From NCBI GenBank assembly GCA_944358375.1, contig CALVQT010000001.1:1-64000 (forward strand): a stretch of DNA of 64,000 nt, in the 5' to 3' direction. Made by a program: the position numbers and the translations under genes. Origin of the DNA: an uncultured Bacilli bacterium (GTDB lineage: Bacteria; Bacillota_I; Bacilli_A; RF39; UBA660). The notes below the pieces were generated by a model. That model had not been told where the DNA came from, searched no databases, and saw nothing but the letters and a program-made list of their open reading frames with translations. This document shows positions 54,450 through 63,875 of the stretch, piece after piece. Every line of letters starts with the position of its first letter. The first letter of the stretch is position 1.

Positions 54450-55781
54450 ATGAAAAATATTGATTTTGGGAATTATTTATATCAACTTAGAAAAGAAAAT
54501 AACTTAACTCAAAGATATGTTGCATATCAACTTAATGTTAGTGACAAGACAATTAGTAAATGGGAATTAGGCAAATCTAATCCTGATTTAGAAAAATTAA
54601 AATTATTATCAATATTATATAATGTTTCATTAAATGAATTATTATTTAATCAAGAAGAAAAAAAAGAAATAAAAATGAGTAAAATTGTTTTAACTGGTGG
54701 ACCATGTGCTGGGAAGACTACAGCATTAACTTGGATTTACAATTATTTTTCAAAAAGAGGATATTTTGTTTTATTAGTTTCTGAAAGTGCAACTGAATTA
54801 ATAACAAGTGGTATTGCTCCATGGACATGTAAAACGAACTATGAATTTCAAAAATTACAAATTAAATTTCAAAAAATGAAAGAAAAAATTTATGAGGATG
54901 CTGCAAAGTGCATGAAAAGTAATAAAATTCTTATTATTTATGATCGTGGAATATTAGATAATAAAGCATATATGAAGGATGTAGAATTTAAAAGAATATT
55001 AAAAGAATTAGAAACTAATGAAGTAAAAGAAAGAGATTCTTATGATGCAGTTTTTCATCTTGTAAGCGCAGCAAAGGGAAAGCAATCAGAATATACTTTA
55101 TCTAATAATATTGCAAGAACAGAAAGCATTGAAGATGCGATTATATTAGATGATAAAATAATTTCAGCATGGACAGGGCATCCACATTTCAGAATAATAG
55201 ATAATAGTACTGAATTTGAAAAAAAATTAAAAAGATTACTAAAAGAAATATCTATATTTTTAGGGGAACCAGAACCATTAGAAATTGAAAAAAAGTTTTT
55301 AATATGTTATCCAAATATAAAAAAACTAGAAAGTATGAAGAATTGCACTAAGGTGGATATTATACAAACATATTTAAAAAGTATAGATGGTATAGAAAGA
55401 AGAGTAAGGGCAAGAGGGATTGATAACGATTATATTTATTATTTAACAGAGAAAAGAAAAATTTCTGGATTGAAAAGAATAGAAACTGAGAAAAAACTTA
55501 CTAAAGACCAATATTTATCTTTATTAATGCAAGTCGATAATAAATTACACACAATACATAAAACTAGATATTGCTTATCTGAAAATAATCATTATTTTGA
55601 AATTGATATTTATCACGAGTGGAAAAATCAAGCAATATTGGAAATTGAATTAAATAGTGAAAATGAAATTATTAAATTTCCAGACTTTATTAATATAATC
55701 AAAGAAGTAACTAATGATGATAATTATAAAAATTATCAAATGGCGAAAGAAATGCCAAAAGAGTTAGTAATGAAAAAATAA
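54450..55781 (+). CDS. XRE - P-loop ATPase (AAA_28) - CYTH fusion protein
   Basis: Three domains lie in one 443-residue chain. Residues 7-67 are a helix-turn-helix (LRKENNLTQRYVAYQLNVSD, then KTISKWELGKSNP). Residues 76-270 are a P-loop domain of NadR/AAA_28 type with Walker A LTGGPCAGKTTAL (81-93) and LIIYDRGILD. Residues 277-443 are a CYTH domain (EIEKKFLI, then RRVRARGIDNDYIYYLTEKR, EIDIYHEW, ILEIEL). CYTH domains bind triphosphates such as thiamine triphosphate, polyphosphate or cyclic-AMP precursors. The combination suggests a regulator that senses or modifies a phosphorylated metabolite. A GGAG ribosome site precedes the start; Met76 could start a short form. Confidence 0.88.
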   Translation: MKNIDFGNYLYQLRKENNLTQRYVAYQLNVSDKTISKWELGKSNPDLEKLKLLSILYNVSLNELLFNQEEKKEIKMSKIVLTGGPCAGKTTALTWIYNYFSKRGYFVLLVSESATELITSGIAPWTCKTNYEFQKLQIKFQKMKEKIYEDAAKCMKSNKILIIYDRGILDNKAYMKDVEFKRILKELETNEVKERDSYDAVFHLVSAAKGKQSEYTLSNNIARTESIEDAIILDDKIISAWTGHPHFRIIDNSTEFEKKLKRLLKEISIFLGEPEPLEIEKKFLICYPNIKKLESMKNCTKVDIIQTYLKSIDGIERRVRARGIDNDYIYYLTEKRKISGLKRIETEKKLTKDQYLSLLMQVDNKLHTIHKTRYCLSENNHYFEIDIYHEWKNQAILEIELNSENEIIKFPDFINIIKEVTNDDNYKNYQMAKEMPKELVMKK

Positions 55782-56160
55782 ATTTTATTCCATATACGAT
55801 AATTATTTGGTATTATGAAGAATAAATGAGAAAATTAGATTTTTTAATTAATATTAGAGATTCAAATATAGAATTATATTTTTTAACAAATGATTTTATT
55901 AAAATTCTATACAAATATGGAATAGTTATTGAGATAAAAATATTCCCAATATTTTAGAAAAATAAGACTAAATAAAATTACAATTGAGAATCTGACATTA
56001 GTAATAAATGTTGGAATTAATATCAATTATGAAATTAAAACAAAAGTGAAAAATGATAAAATAATTATTGATAAAACAATTTATAAATATTTTTACATAT
56101 GCATGAATTACTTGAAGAAGAAAAAAATATATAAATTATACTAGAATGTAAAAACAATAT
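55782..56160. other. Intergenic stretch with decayed coding sequence
   Basis: An ATG at 55826 opens a frame of 43 codons (MRKLDFLINIRDSNIELYFL and so on, stop at 55955-55957) without a good ribosome site. Further downstream a frame from 55,960 continues in protein-like fashion to about 56,140. The pieces could be the remains of one gene, perhaps a nucleotidyltransferase-like one, but this is not secure. Confidence 0.35.
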
Positions 56161-56205
56161 AAAATGATATTTGAATAAATACTAATATCATTTTATTTTA
56201 TTTTT
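56161..56205 (+). terminator. Terminator
   Basis: AAAATGATATT (56161-56171) and AATATCATTTT (56184-56194) form a perfect stem followed by T-rich sequence, just before the kinase promoter. Confidence 0.75.
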
Positions 56206-56237
56206 TTATAAAAGTATTTGAGACTAATAAAAAAGTG

Positions 56238-56246
56238 TGCTATAAT
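56238..56246 (+). promoter_or_regulatory. Extended -10 promoter of the kinase pair
   Basis: TGCTATAAT lies 30 bases before the first kinase start. Confidence 0.6.
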
Positions 56247-56276
56247 AATGATAGTAAGATAGAGGGAGTTGAAAGT

Positions 56277-58136
56277 ATGGTAAGTTCTTTTTTTATAGGC
56301 TCTGGGTTTGCGGTATGCGCATTAATAGTAATGATGTTGTTATTATTTGTATTTATTTACAAAAATAAAAAGTGGACATTACAATCTTCAATATTCTTTA
56401 TTGATTCATTTATTACAATACTAATATTAGTATTGGAAATATTAATTTCTTATACAATTATTAATAGAAGTTCATTTCCTACATTAAATATTGTACTTTG
56501 TAGAATATTTTTATTTTTAAATATAATGTGGTTTTTCTTAGCTACTGCTTATGTTATTTCTGTTTTTATAAATAAAGAAAATAAGAAAAAAATTAAAATA
56601 ATTTCTATTGTATATTTATCTATATCACTTATTGTCTCATTATTATTTGCATTAAAATATAGATTAACTTTTGATATATGTGTAGAAGGACAACCATGTT
56701 TTATTTCAGGTTCGTATTATTTAATAATGAAAATAATAAGTATTATCTCTAGTACTTCTCATATATCTATATTGTTCTTTAATCGTAAAAAAGTAAATCA
56801 TGTTAATATGATATCTATATTTTTTTTAGGATTTATGTTTTTAATAGGAAATTTAATTTTGTACATTTCCAACATTGAATTAAATATATTAAGTATAACT
56901 TTAGCAGCAACAATTGTTATTTTGTTTTTTACTATTGAGAATCAAGATATAAAATTATTAGAAGAATATGAAGCTATAAAAAAAGAAAGTATAAAGTCTG
57001 ATAAAGCAAAAACTAATTTTTTGGTTAATATGTCACATGAAATAAGAACACCATTAAGTACAATTTTAGGCTTTGGTCAAACTTTACTTTATAAATCAGA
57101 TTTAACGGAAGAAGTATTAAAGAAGGATTTATTAAACATAAAAAAAGCTAATAACAATTTATTAAATTTAATAACAAGTTTATCGGATATATCTAGGCTT
57201 GAAAATAATAAAGTTGTATTAAATGAAGAAGATTATAGTTTAGAAAGTTTAATATTTGAAATATATAGCTATATTCCTCCAAAAATAGTTAAGGAAAATC
57301 TAAAATTTAATATTAAAGTCAATCCGAATATTCCTAAAAAATATTATGGTGATGCAGCTAAAATATATAAAGCAATAACATATGTCATTTTAAATGCAAT
57401 AGAGTATACAAATTATGGTGAGATAACATTATTTATCGATGCACACAAAAAAGAACATTCCTATTATGAATTAGAGTTCATTGTATCTAATACTGGGCAC
57501 GCTATGCAAGAGAAAAATTTTAATTTAACTTTTAATGATTATATTGAGCTTAGTGATAATGCAAATAATGTAAGTTTGAATTTAATAATTGCAAAAGAAT
57601 TAATAAACTTAAATAAAGGTAAAATTGAGTTTATTAACAAAAGTGGGCAAGGTACAAAATATATAATAAAAGTAGATCAAAAAAATTATTCTGAAGAGAT
57701 ATTAGGAAATATATTTGAAAATCATACTGTAACAAATTTATCTTCAGATTTACTTAATTGTAGTAATAAAAGAGTGCTTATTGTTGATGATAAAACAGAT
57801 AATTTAAGTATTATGAGTGAATATTTAGAAAATTATCATTTCGAAATAATTAGTGCAAAAAGTGGAAAAGAAGCTGTTTCTGCATTACAAAGGGAAAGAT
57901 TCGATATTGTATTTTTAGATGAAACGATGTCTGATATGAGTGGTCTTGATGTATTGATAACTATAAAAACTGTTTTACCTAATTTGCCAATAATGGTCAT
58001 ACTTTTAAATAACACAGAAGTTAGTAAGTCACAAAAATTTATTTTAGAAGGCTTTAATGATTATTTAGAAAAGCCAATAATATTTAAAAATTTAAATAAA
58101 TTAATTAACAAGTATTTTAAAAATGAAAATAAGTAG
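56277..58136 (+). CDS. Hybrid histidine kinase with intact H-box but degenerate ATP site
   Basis: The 619-residue protein has an N-terminal region of about seven membrane segments (to residue 220), a HisKA domain with FLVNMSHEIRTPLSTIL (phosphoacceptor His254), an ATPase domain and a receiver. The ATPase domain keeps the N box (ILNAIEYTNYGEI) but not the nucleotide lid: the DxGxG box reads SNTGHAM and the GxGLGL box is replaced by NNVSLNLIIAKEL. It should bind ATP poorly or not at all. The receiver has VDDKTDN and FLDETMSDMSG, with asparagine in place of the usual threonine (VILLNN). The next gene has the opposite defect. The ATG at 56277 follows GAGGGAG. Confidence 0.85.
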   Translation: MVSSFFIGSGFAVCALIVMMLLLFVFIYKNKKWTLQSSIFFIDSFITILILVLEILISYTIINRSSFPTLNIVLCRIFLFLNIMWFFLATAYVISVFINKENKKKIKIISIVYLSISLIVSLLFALKYRLTFDICVEGQPCFISGSYYLIMKIISIISSTSHISILFFNRKKVNHVNMISIFFLGFMFLIGNLILYISNIELNILSITLAATIVILFFTIENQDIKLLEEYEAIKKESIKSDKAKTNFLVNMSHEIRTPLSTILGFGQTLLYKSDLTEEVLKKDLLNIKKANNNLLNLITSLSDISRLENNKVVLNEEDYSLESLIFEIYSYIPPKIVKENLKFNIKVNPNIPKKYYGDAAKIYKAITYVILNAIEYTNYGEITLFIDAHKKEHSYYELEFIVSNTGHAMQEKNFNLTFNDYIELSDNANNVSLNLIIAKELINLNKGKIEFINKSGQGTKYIIKVDQKNYSEEILGNIFENHTVTNLSSDLLNCSNKRVLIVDDKTDNLSIMSEYLENYHFEIISAKSGKEAVSALQRERFDIVFLDETMSDMSGLDVLITIKTVLPNLPIMVILLNNTEVSKSQKFILEGFNDYLEKPIIFKNLNKLINKYFKNENK

Positions 58137-58153
58137 AAAGGAGAATATAGTAC

Positions 58154-60001
58154 ATGTATAGTTTAATATTTGCAGTTTCTTGTTTTATATTTTTAGGAAT
58201 ATTAATATTAGTATATTATTCAAAGCAACATTTTGAGTTAGCTAAATCCTCAATTTATAAAATTATGTTATATTCTACCTTGTTTTTTATAATTTTTCAA
58301 ATAATAAGTATAACACTTTTACATTATGCAAATATAGATGCTTTGATATTTGTTAGTTGGAGAATTGCTTGGTCATCATGTATAGTATGGTATGGAATGT
58401 TTTATTTTTATTTTATTTCATTTATTACAGATGATAATTCAAAAAATTTCTTTGAATTTTTAAAAATTAACAAAAGTTATAAAATAATTGCTATATTGCT
58501 ATTAATTTCAATTTTTTGTTATTTTGTATTTTTACCATTTGAAGGATTAGATGGTAATAATTTTACTTTTTTACCAGGAAAGACAGCATATATGGTATAT
58601 GGTTTTTGCTTAATAATAAATGTATTTATAATTTGGAAATTATTTCAAAATTATAAAAAGTTAAAAGCAATCGATAAAATAATAGTAGGATTATCTATTA
58701 TAATGACAATATTATTAATGATTTTTCAAATGAAATATCAAAATATATTAATTATACCAGTAGGATTTTTGATAGAAATGTATTTACTTTATTTTACAAT
58801 TGAAAATCCTGATTTAATAATGTTAAAAAATACAAAAAAAATTAGTGATGAAGTTAAAAGATCAAATAGAGTAAAATTAGATTTTTTATCTAATGTTTCC
58901 TATGAAATTAAAAATCCTATGGAATCAATTTCAAGTTTGACAGATACTTTGATAAACACTCCTTTTAATAGCCATTCTGCAAAAAATTATTTGAAACAAA
59001 TATGTAATTCAGGTTCAGATTTATTGGATATAACAAACAATATTCTTGATTTGTCTACCATTGAATCTGGTACAAATTTGGTAAAACCTAAAAATTATAA
59101 TATTTCTCAAATGATTACTAGTATTGTTGATATTATTAAAAATAAAATAGGATATAGTAAAATACAATTCAACGTAAATGTCGATACAAATATTCCTAAA
59201 GTATTAAATGGTGATGAATCTAAAATATATCAATGTGTATTAAATATATTAACTAATGCTGTTAAATATACTGAAATAGGAAAAATAGATTTTTCAGTAA
59301 CTTGTAAAGTAGAAGGTAATCAAGCAAAGCTATTATTTAAAGTTATGGATACAGGAATTGGAATTAAAGAAGAAGATAGCAAATATTTATTTCAAAAGTT
59401 TGCTAGATTAGATGATGCTATTAGTAAAGAAATTGAAGGTAGTGGATTAGGGCTTGCTATAGCAAAAAAATATTTAGATTTAATGGGAGGAAAAATTTGG
59501 TTTGAAAGTAAATATTTAGCTGGAAGTACCTTTTATATTGAATTGTCACAAAATGTTGTTGATTCAACTCCAATAGAAAATATTATTTTTGATACTAAAT
59601 TAATAGATTACAATGAGAAATTTGATTATTCTAAGTATAAATTATTAGTAGTAGATGATAACGAACTTAATGTTAAAATGTTAAAAAGGTTACTTGAAAG
59701 ATATAATTTGAATTTTGATGCTGTTGAAAATGGAGATAAATGTATAACTAAAATTAAATCTGATGAAAAGTATGATTTAATTTTTATGGATGATAGTCTT
59801 CCGGTCATTAGTGGAACAGAAACAATGAAAATATTGAGAAAGTTAGATGGTGAATTACCTCCTATTGTAGTTTTGACAGCAAATGCAATACTTGGTATGA
59901 AAGAACAATATATTGCAGATGGATTTGATGATTATTTATCCAAACCTATCGATATGAATGAACTTGATAGAGTAATAAATAAATATTTAAATAAGAAGTA
60001 G
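58154..60001 (+). CDS. Hybrid histidine kinase with intact ATP site but no phosphoacceptor histidine
   Basis: The 615-residue protein shares the layout of the gene before it and starts 17 bases after it. About seven membrane segments are followed by a HisKA domain whose box reads FLSNVSYEIKNPMESI, with Tyr250 in place of the histidine. The ATPase domain is complete: NAVKYTEIGKI, MDTGIGI and EGSGLGLAIAKKYL. The receiver is canonical (VVDDNELN, FMDDSLPVISG, VVLTANA, LSKPI). It cannot phosphorylate itself, but it could phosphorylate His254 of its neighbour in a heterodimer. Co-transcription is almost certain. Confidence 0.87.
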   Translation: MYSLIFAVSCFIFLGILILVYYSKQHFELAKSSIYKIMLYSTLFFIIFQIISITLLHYANIDALIFVSWRIAWSSCIVWYGMFYFYFISFITDDNSKNFFEFLKINKSYKIIAILLLISIFCYFVFLPFEGLDGNNFTFLPGKTAYMVYGFCLIINVFIIWKLFQNYKKLKAIDKIIVGLSIIMTILLMIFQMKYQNILIIPVGFLIEMYLLYFTIENPDLIMLKNTKKISDEVKRSNRVKLDFLSNVSYEIKNPMESISSLTDTLINTPFNSHSAKNYLKQICNSGSDLLDITNNILDLSTIESGTNLVKPKNYNISQMITSIVDIIKNKIGYSKIQFNVNVDTNIPKVLNGDESKIYQCVLNILTNAVKYTEIGKIDFSVTCKVEGNQAKLLFKVMDTGIGIKEEDSKYLFQKFARLDDAISKEIEGSGLGLAIAKKYLDLMGGKIWFESKYLAGSTFYIELSQNVVDSTPIENIIFDTKLIDYNEKFDYSKYKLLVVDDNELNVKMLKRLLERYNLNFDAVENGDKCITKIKSDEKYDLIFMDDSLPVISGTETMKILRKLDGELPPIVVLTANAILGMKEQYIADGFDDYLSKPIDMNELDRVINKYLNKK

Positions 60002-60018
60002 AATTACTTCTTATTTTC
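59990..60018 (+). terminator. Terminator of the kinase pair
   Basis: AATAAGAAGTA and TACTTCTTATT form a perfect 11-base stem over GAAT, overlapping the stop codon, with a T run. Confidence 0.85.
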
Positions 60019-60072
60019 TTTACAGTTTAAAAGTATATTTTATTTGCTAATATTAAGAAATATATATATTTA

Positions 60073-60081
60073 TGATAAAAT
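60073..60081 (+). promoter_or_regulatory. Extended -10 promoter
   Basis: TGATAAAAT lies upstream of the phosphomannomutase gene. Confidence 0.5.
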
Positions 60082-60106
60082 TGTTAATAGAAAGGATATA
60101 TAATTT

Positions 60107-61477
60107 ATGGAAATAAATAAAAATATTTTTAGGGAATATGATATTAGGGGAATATATGGTAAAGATTTAAATAATGAAATATCTAATTTGATTGGTAAAG
60201 CATTTGGGACAAAATTAAATAATTTAGGAATAAAAACTACAGTAGTTGGTTGTGATAATAGACTATCTTCTCCAGCATTAATAAAAAGTATGGTAGATGG
60301 TATTGTTAGTACAGGTATAAATGTTAAGATGCTTGGTTGCGTTACAACACCTATGTGTTATTATGCGGCAGATTATTATAAAGCGTTTTCTAGTATGATG
60401 ATAACTGCTTCACATAATCCAAAAGAATATAATGGTTTTAAATTTTCTTATAATGGAAAGCATAATGCATATGGACATAGCGTTAAAGAAATATATGATG
60501 TAATTAAAAATGGTGATTTTTCTCATGGTGATGGGGTTATTGAATATTGTGATATATCTAGACCATATATAGATTTAGTTGTTGATGGTTTAAAATTTGG
60601 TAATAGAAAAATAAAAGTTATATATGATTGTGGAAATGGCACATCTAGCTTAATTGCTGAAAAAATATTTAAAAGAATAAGTGATAAAGTAGATTATATT
60701 GGTATATTTAATGAATCAGATGGTAATTTTCCTAATCATCATCCAGATCCTTGTGTGTATGAAAATTTAACTTTTTTAAGGGAGAAAGTGTTAAAAGAGC
60801 ATGCGGATATTGGGATTGGATATGATGGGGATGCTGATAGAGTAGGTTTCATTGATGAAAAAGGAAATATGATTGAAATAGATAAATTTTTAATTATTAT
60901 GTGGAAATATTTATATAATAAAGTTGATAAAAAAGAATGCTTATTTGATGTAAAGTGTTCAAAAGCACTCGAAGATGAGTTGTTAAAATTAGGCGTGAAA
61001 CCTATTGAATATAGAACAGGTAATTCATATACAAGAGCTGCATCATATCAAGGAAATTATCCTCTTAGTGGAGAATTATCTGGTCATGTATATTTTAGAG
61101 ATAGATGGCCAGGATATGATGATGGAATATATGTTGGTATGAGACTTATTGAAATGCTATCTAATACTGATAAACCTTTAAGTAGTTTTTTAGAAAATAT
61201 AGTTAAGTATTATTCTACACCAGAAATTAAAATTAAAGTAGACGATAATAAAAAATTTATTATAGTAGATAAAATTAAAGAATATGTTGAATTTAAAGGA
61301 TATAATTTTATCACTATAGATGGTGTAAAAGCTAAGTTCGATGATGGATTTGCACTCGTTAGAGCGAGTAATACAGGTCCAAATATAACTATGAGGTTTG
61401 AAGCAACAAATAAAAATAGGTTAAAAGAGATCCAAGAAGAGTTTATTAATGAATTAAATAAATATATTAAGATGTAA
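60107..61477 (+). CDS. Phosphomannomutase/phosphoglucomutase
   Basis: The 456-residue alpha-D-phosphohexomutase has the phosphoserine loop MITASHNPKEYNGFKF near residue 101, the metal loop GYDGDADRVGF near 240, the sugar-recognition GELSGHVYFRDRW near 322 and the phosphate-binding RASNTGPNITMRFEA near the C-terminus. It interconverts the 1- and 6-phosphates of mannose or glucose, feeding nucleotide-sugar and surface-polysaccharide synthesis. The GELSGH form is typical of the dual-specificity PMM/PGM group. The start follows GAAAGGA. Confidence 0.92.
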   Translation: MEINKNIFREYDIRGIYGKDLNNEISNLIGKAFGTKLNNLGIKTTVVGCDNRLSSPALIKSMVDGIVSTGINVKMLGCVTTPMCYYAADYYKAFSSMMITASHNPKEYNGFKFSYNGKHNAYGHSVKEIYDVIKNGDFSHGDGVIEYCDISRPYIDLVVDGLKFGNRKIKVIYDCGNGTSSLIAEKIFKRISDKVDYIGIFNESDGNFPNHHPDPCVYENLTFLREKVLKEHADIGIGYDGDADRVGFIDEKGNMIEIDKFLIIMWKYLYNKVDKKECLFDVKCSKALEDELLKLGVKPIEYRTGNSYTRAASYQGNYPLSGELSGHVYFRDRWPGYDDGIYVGMRLIEMLSNTDKPLSSFLENIVKYYSTPEIKIKVDDNKKFIIVDKIKEYVEFKGYNFITIDGVKAKFDDGFALVRASNTGPNITMRFEATNKNRLKEIQEEFINELNKYIKM

Positions 61478-61515
61478 ATAAAATGTTTATATTAATTCTA
61501 AATGTAATTTTATTA

Positions 61516-61524
61516 TGATATAAT
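61516..61524 (+). promoter_or_regulatory. Extended -10 promoter
   Basis: TGATATAAT lies 20 bases before the alpha/beta hydrolase start, with GAGAGGAAG between. Confidence 0.6.
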
Positions 61525-61544
61525 TTAATGAGAGGAAGTGTTTT

Positions 61545-62282
61545 ATGCAATTAAAATACAAGGGTATCAATGTAAATTATGTTTATTATGATAATGATTC
61601 AGATATTAACCTTATATATTTGCATGGTTGGGGACAAAATATAGATATGATGTTGCCAATAGCAAAACCATTTATCAAAAAATATAATGTATTAATAATA
61701 GATTTGCCTGGATTTGGATTAAGTGATGAACCTAAGGAAGTATGGGCAATTAGTGATTATACGGAATTAATATATAAGTTTGTAAAAGATTTTAAAATAA
61801 AAAGTCCAATAATTATAGGACATTCATTTGGTGGCAAAATAACAATAGATTATGCTAGCAAGTATGATGTAAAAAAAATAGTTTTATTAGCTAGCCCTTA
61901 TAGGATAAAGAAAGTAAATTTAACATATAAAACTAGAATATTAAAAATATTAAAGAAAATACCTGTTTTAAATAAGTTTGAAAATTTTGCTAAAAAACAC
62001 ATAGGATCTACAGATTACAAAAATGCATCTGTAATGATGAGAAATGTACTTGTCAAACATGTAAATTTAGATTTAACACCAGAAGTAAAAAAAATAAAAT
62101 GTCCAACATTATTAATATGGGGAACTAAAGATTTTGAAGTTCCATATGAAGATGCAATATTGCTTGAAAAATTAATACCAGATTGTGGATTAGTGACTTA
62201 TGATGGATGTTCCCATTATGCATATTTAGAAAAACTTAATCAAACTATAAGTGTTTTAAGAAGTTTTATAGGAGAGAAATAA
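61545..62282 (+). CDS. Alpha/beta hydrolase
   Basis: The 245-residue protein shows the fold's main marks: LIYLHGWGQNIDMM (oxyanion region), VLIIDLPGFGLSDEP, the nucleophile elbow IIGHSFGGKI with its serine, an acidic residue in LLIWGTKDFEVP, and the late histidine in CSHYAYLEK. All three catalytic residues are present. The substrate is unknown; esters or lipids are usual. The gene abuts the MurF-like gene (stop codon directly followed by ATG), so the two are co-translated. Confidence 0.88.
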   Translation: MQLKYKGINVNYVYYDNDSDINLIYLHGWGQNIDMMLPIAKPFIKKYNVLIIDLPGFGLSDEPKEVWAISDYTELIYKFVKDFKIKSPIIIGHSFGGKITIDYASKYDVKKIVLLASPYRIKKVNLTYKTRILKILKKIPVLNKFENFAKKHIGSTDYKNASVMMRNVLVKHVNLDLTPEVKKIKCPTLLIWGTKDFEVPYEDAILLEKLIPDCGLVTYDGCSHYAYLEKLNQTISVLRSFIGEK

Positions 62283-63863
62283 ATGAAAATATATTTTATA
62301 TTATCAATGTTTGTATATATATATTATATTTTATATAAATCTAAAAAATATATGCATATGTTACAACAAAATTGGTACAACGATGGGAATAGATATTTAA
62401 AATGGATTTTAAATAATTTATCTAATGTATTTGTAAGTATAGAATTATTAATAATATTATTTTTAATTATTCCAGATAAATTTTCAATTTATGCTTTTAT
62501 TATATTATATATAATTGGGTGCTTTATATTAAAGAACAATTATTCAAAGGAACAATCTAAAAAACCTCTTGTTATAACAGCAAGAATTAAAAGATTATTT
62601 ATAGCTATGTTATTATTATATTTAATATTATTTATATTATTAATTAATAATTATAGTGATAATAGTGTCAATTTATTATATTTTATATTGGGTATATTTT
62701 GTTATTTGAATCCATTTGTTATATTTATTTCAAATATAATTAATAAGCCTATTGAAAAAATGGTATTTAATTATTATAAAAGAAAAGCAAAAAGTAAGCT
62801 AAATTCAATGTTAACTTTAAAAAGAGTAGCAATTACAGGAAGTTATGGAAAAACAAGCACAAAAAATATATTAAATACTATATTAAATGTTAAATTTAAT
62901 TCATTTGCAACTGAAAAAAGTTTCAATACTATGAATGGACTTATGATTTCAATTAATAATAAGCTTGATAAATTTAGTGATATCTTTATAGCAGAAATGG
63001 GTGCTTTTAAAAGAGGTGAGATAAAAGAAAAGTGTGAATTTTTTGAGCCAAAATATGGGATTTTAACAACGATTGGTGAAGCTCACTTAGAAAGTTTTGA
63101 AAGTAGAGAAAATGTTTGTAAAGCTAAGTTTGAATTAGTTGAGTCATTACCTGAAGATGGGGTTGCTATATTAAATATGGATGATGAATATCAAGAAAAT
63201 TATAATATTAAAAGTAAATGTAAGAAAGTATGGATTTCTATTAAAAATAAAAAAGCAGATGTATATGCTAGCGATATTGAGTTATCAAGCAAAGGTATGA
63301 CCTTTACTTGTACATTTAGTGATAGTAAAGAAAAACTAAAGTTAACGACAAGGCTATTGGGGTTTGCCAATGTATATAATATTTTGCAAGCGGTAGCTTT
63401 AAGTTATGAATTTGGTTTAACTTTGGAAGAAATAGCAATTGGTGTTAGCAAAATATTACCGACTGAACATAGATTAGAACTTAAAAAATATAACGATATA
63501 AATATTATTGATGATGCATATAACTCAAATCCAATTGGATCTTCAATGGCATTAGATGTTCTTAATATGATGGAAGGCAAAAAAATTATTGTTACACCTG
63601 GTATGATTGAACTTGGTGAAAAACAATATGAATATAATAAAGAATTTGGGAAACATATTGCTAAGGTTTGTGATGAGGTAATTTTGATTGGAAAAAAACA
63701 AACTAAACCAATAATGGATGGTTTAAAAGAAGAAAAATATAATGAAGAAAATATACATATATTAAACGATGTGAAAAAAGCATTTCCATTAATAAAAAAA
63801 CTTAGTGGGAAAGTAACATATGCATTGTTAGAAAATGATTTACCAGATATATTTAATGAATAG
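62283..63863 (+). CDS. MurF-like Mur ligase with N-terminal membrane domain
   Basis: The 526-residue protein has about four membrane segments in the first 150 residues, then a Mur ligase: ATP loop VAITGSYGKTSTKNIL near residue 185, FIAEMGAFKRGEIKE, ILTTIGEAHLESF, TEHRLELKK and DDAYNSNPIGS. MurF adds D-Ala-D-Ala to the UDP-MurNAc-tripeptide. The membrane part is absent from classical MurF, so the enzyme is probably membrane-bound; a related role in modifying wall polymers is an alternative. Its place before ddl supports MurF. Confidence 0.85.
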   Translation: MKIYFILSMFVYIYYILYKSKKYMHMLQQNWYNDGNRYLKWILNNLSNVFVSIELLIILFLIIPDKFSIYAFIILYIIGCFILKNNYSKEQSKKPLVITARIKRLFIAMLLLYLILFILLINNYSDNSVNLLYFILGIFCYLNPFVIFISNIINKPIEKMVFNYYKRKAKSKLNSMLTLKRVAITGSYGKTSTKNILNTILNVKFNSFATEKSFNTMNGLMISINNKLDKFSDIFIAEMGAFKRGEIKEKCEFFEPKYGILTTIGEAHLESFESRENVCKAKFELVESLPEDGVAILNMDDEYQENYNIKSKCKKVWISIKNKKADVYASDIELSSKGMTFTCTFSDSKEKLKLTTRLLGFANVYNILQAVALSYEFGLTLEEIAIGVSKILPTEHRLELKKYNDINIIDDAYNSNPIGSSMALDVLNMMEGKKIIVTPGMIELGEKQYEYNKEFGKHIAKVCDEVILIGKKQTKPIMDGLKEEKYNEENIHILNDVKKAFPLIKKLSGKVTYALLENDLPDIFNE

Positions 63864-63875
63864 GAAGTGAGTAAA

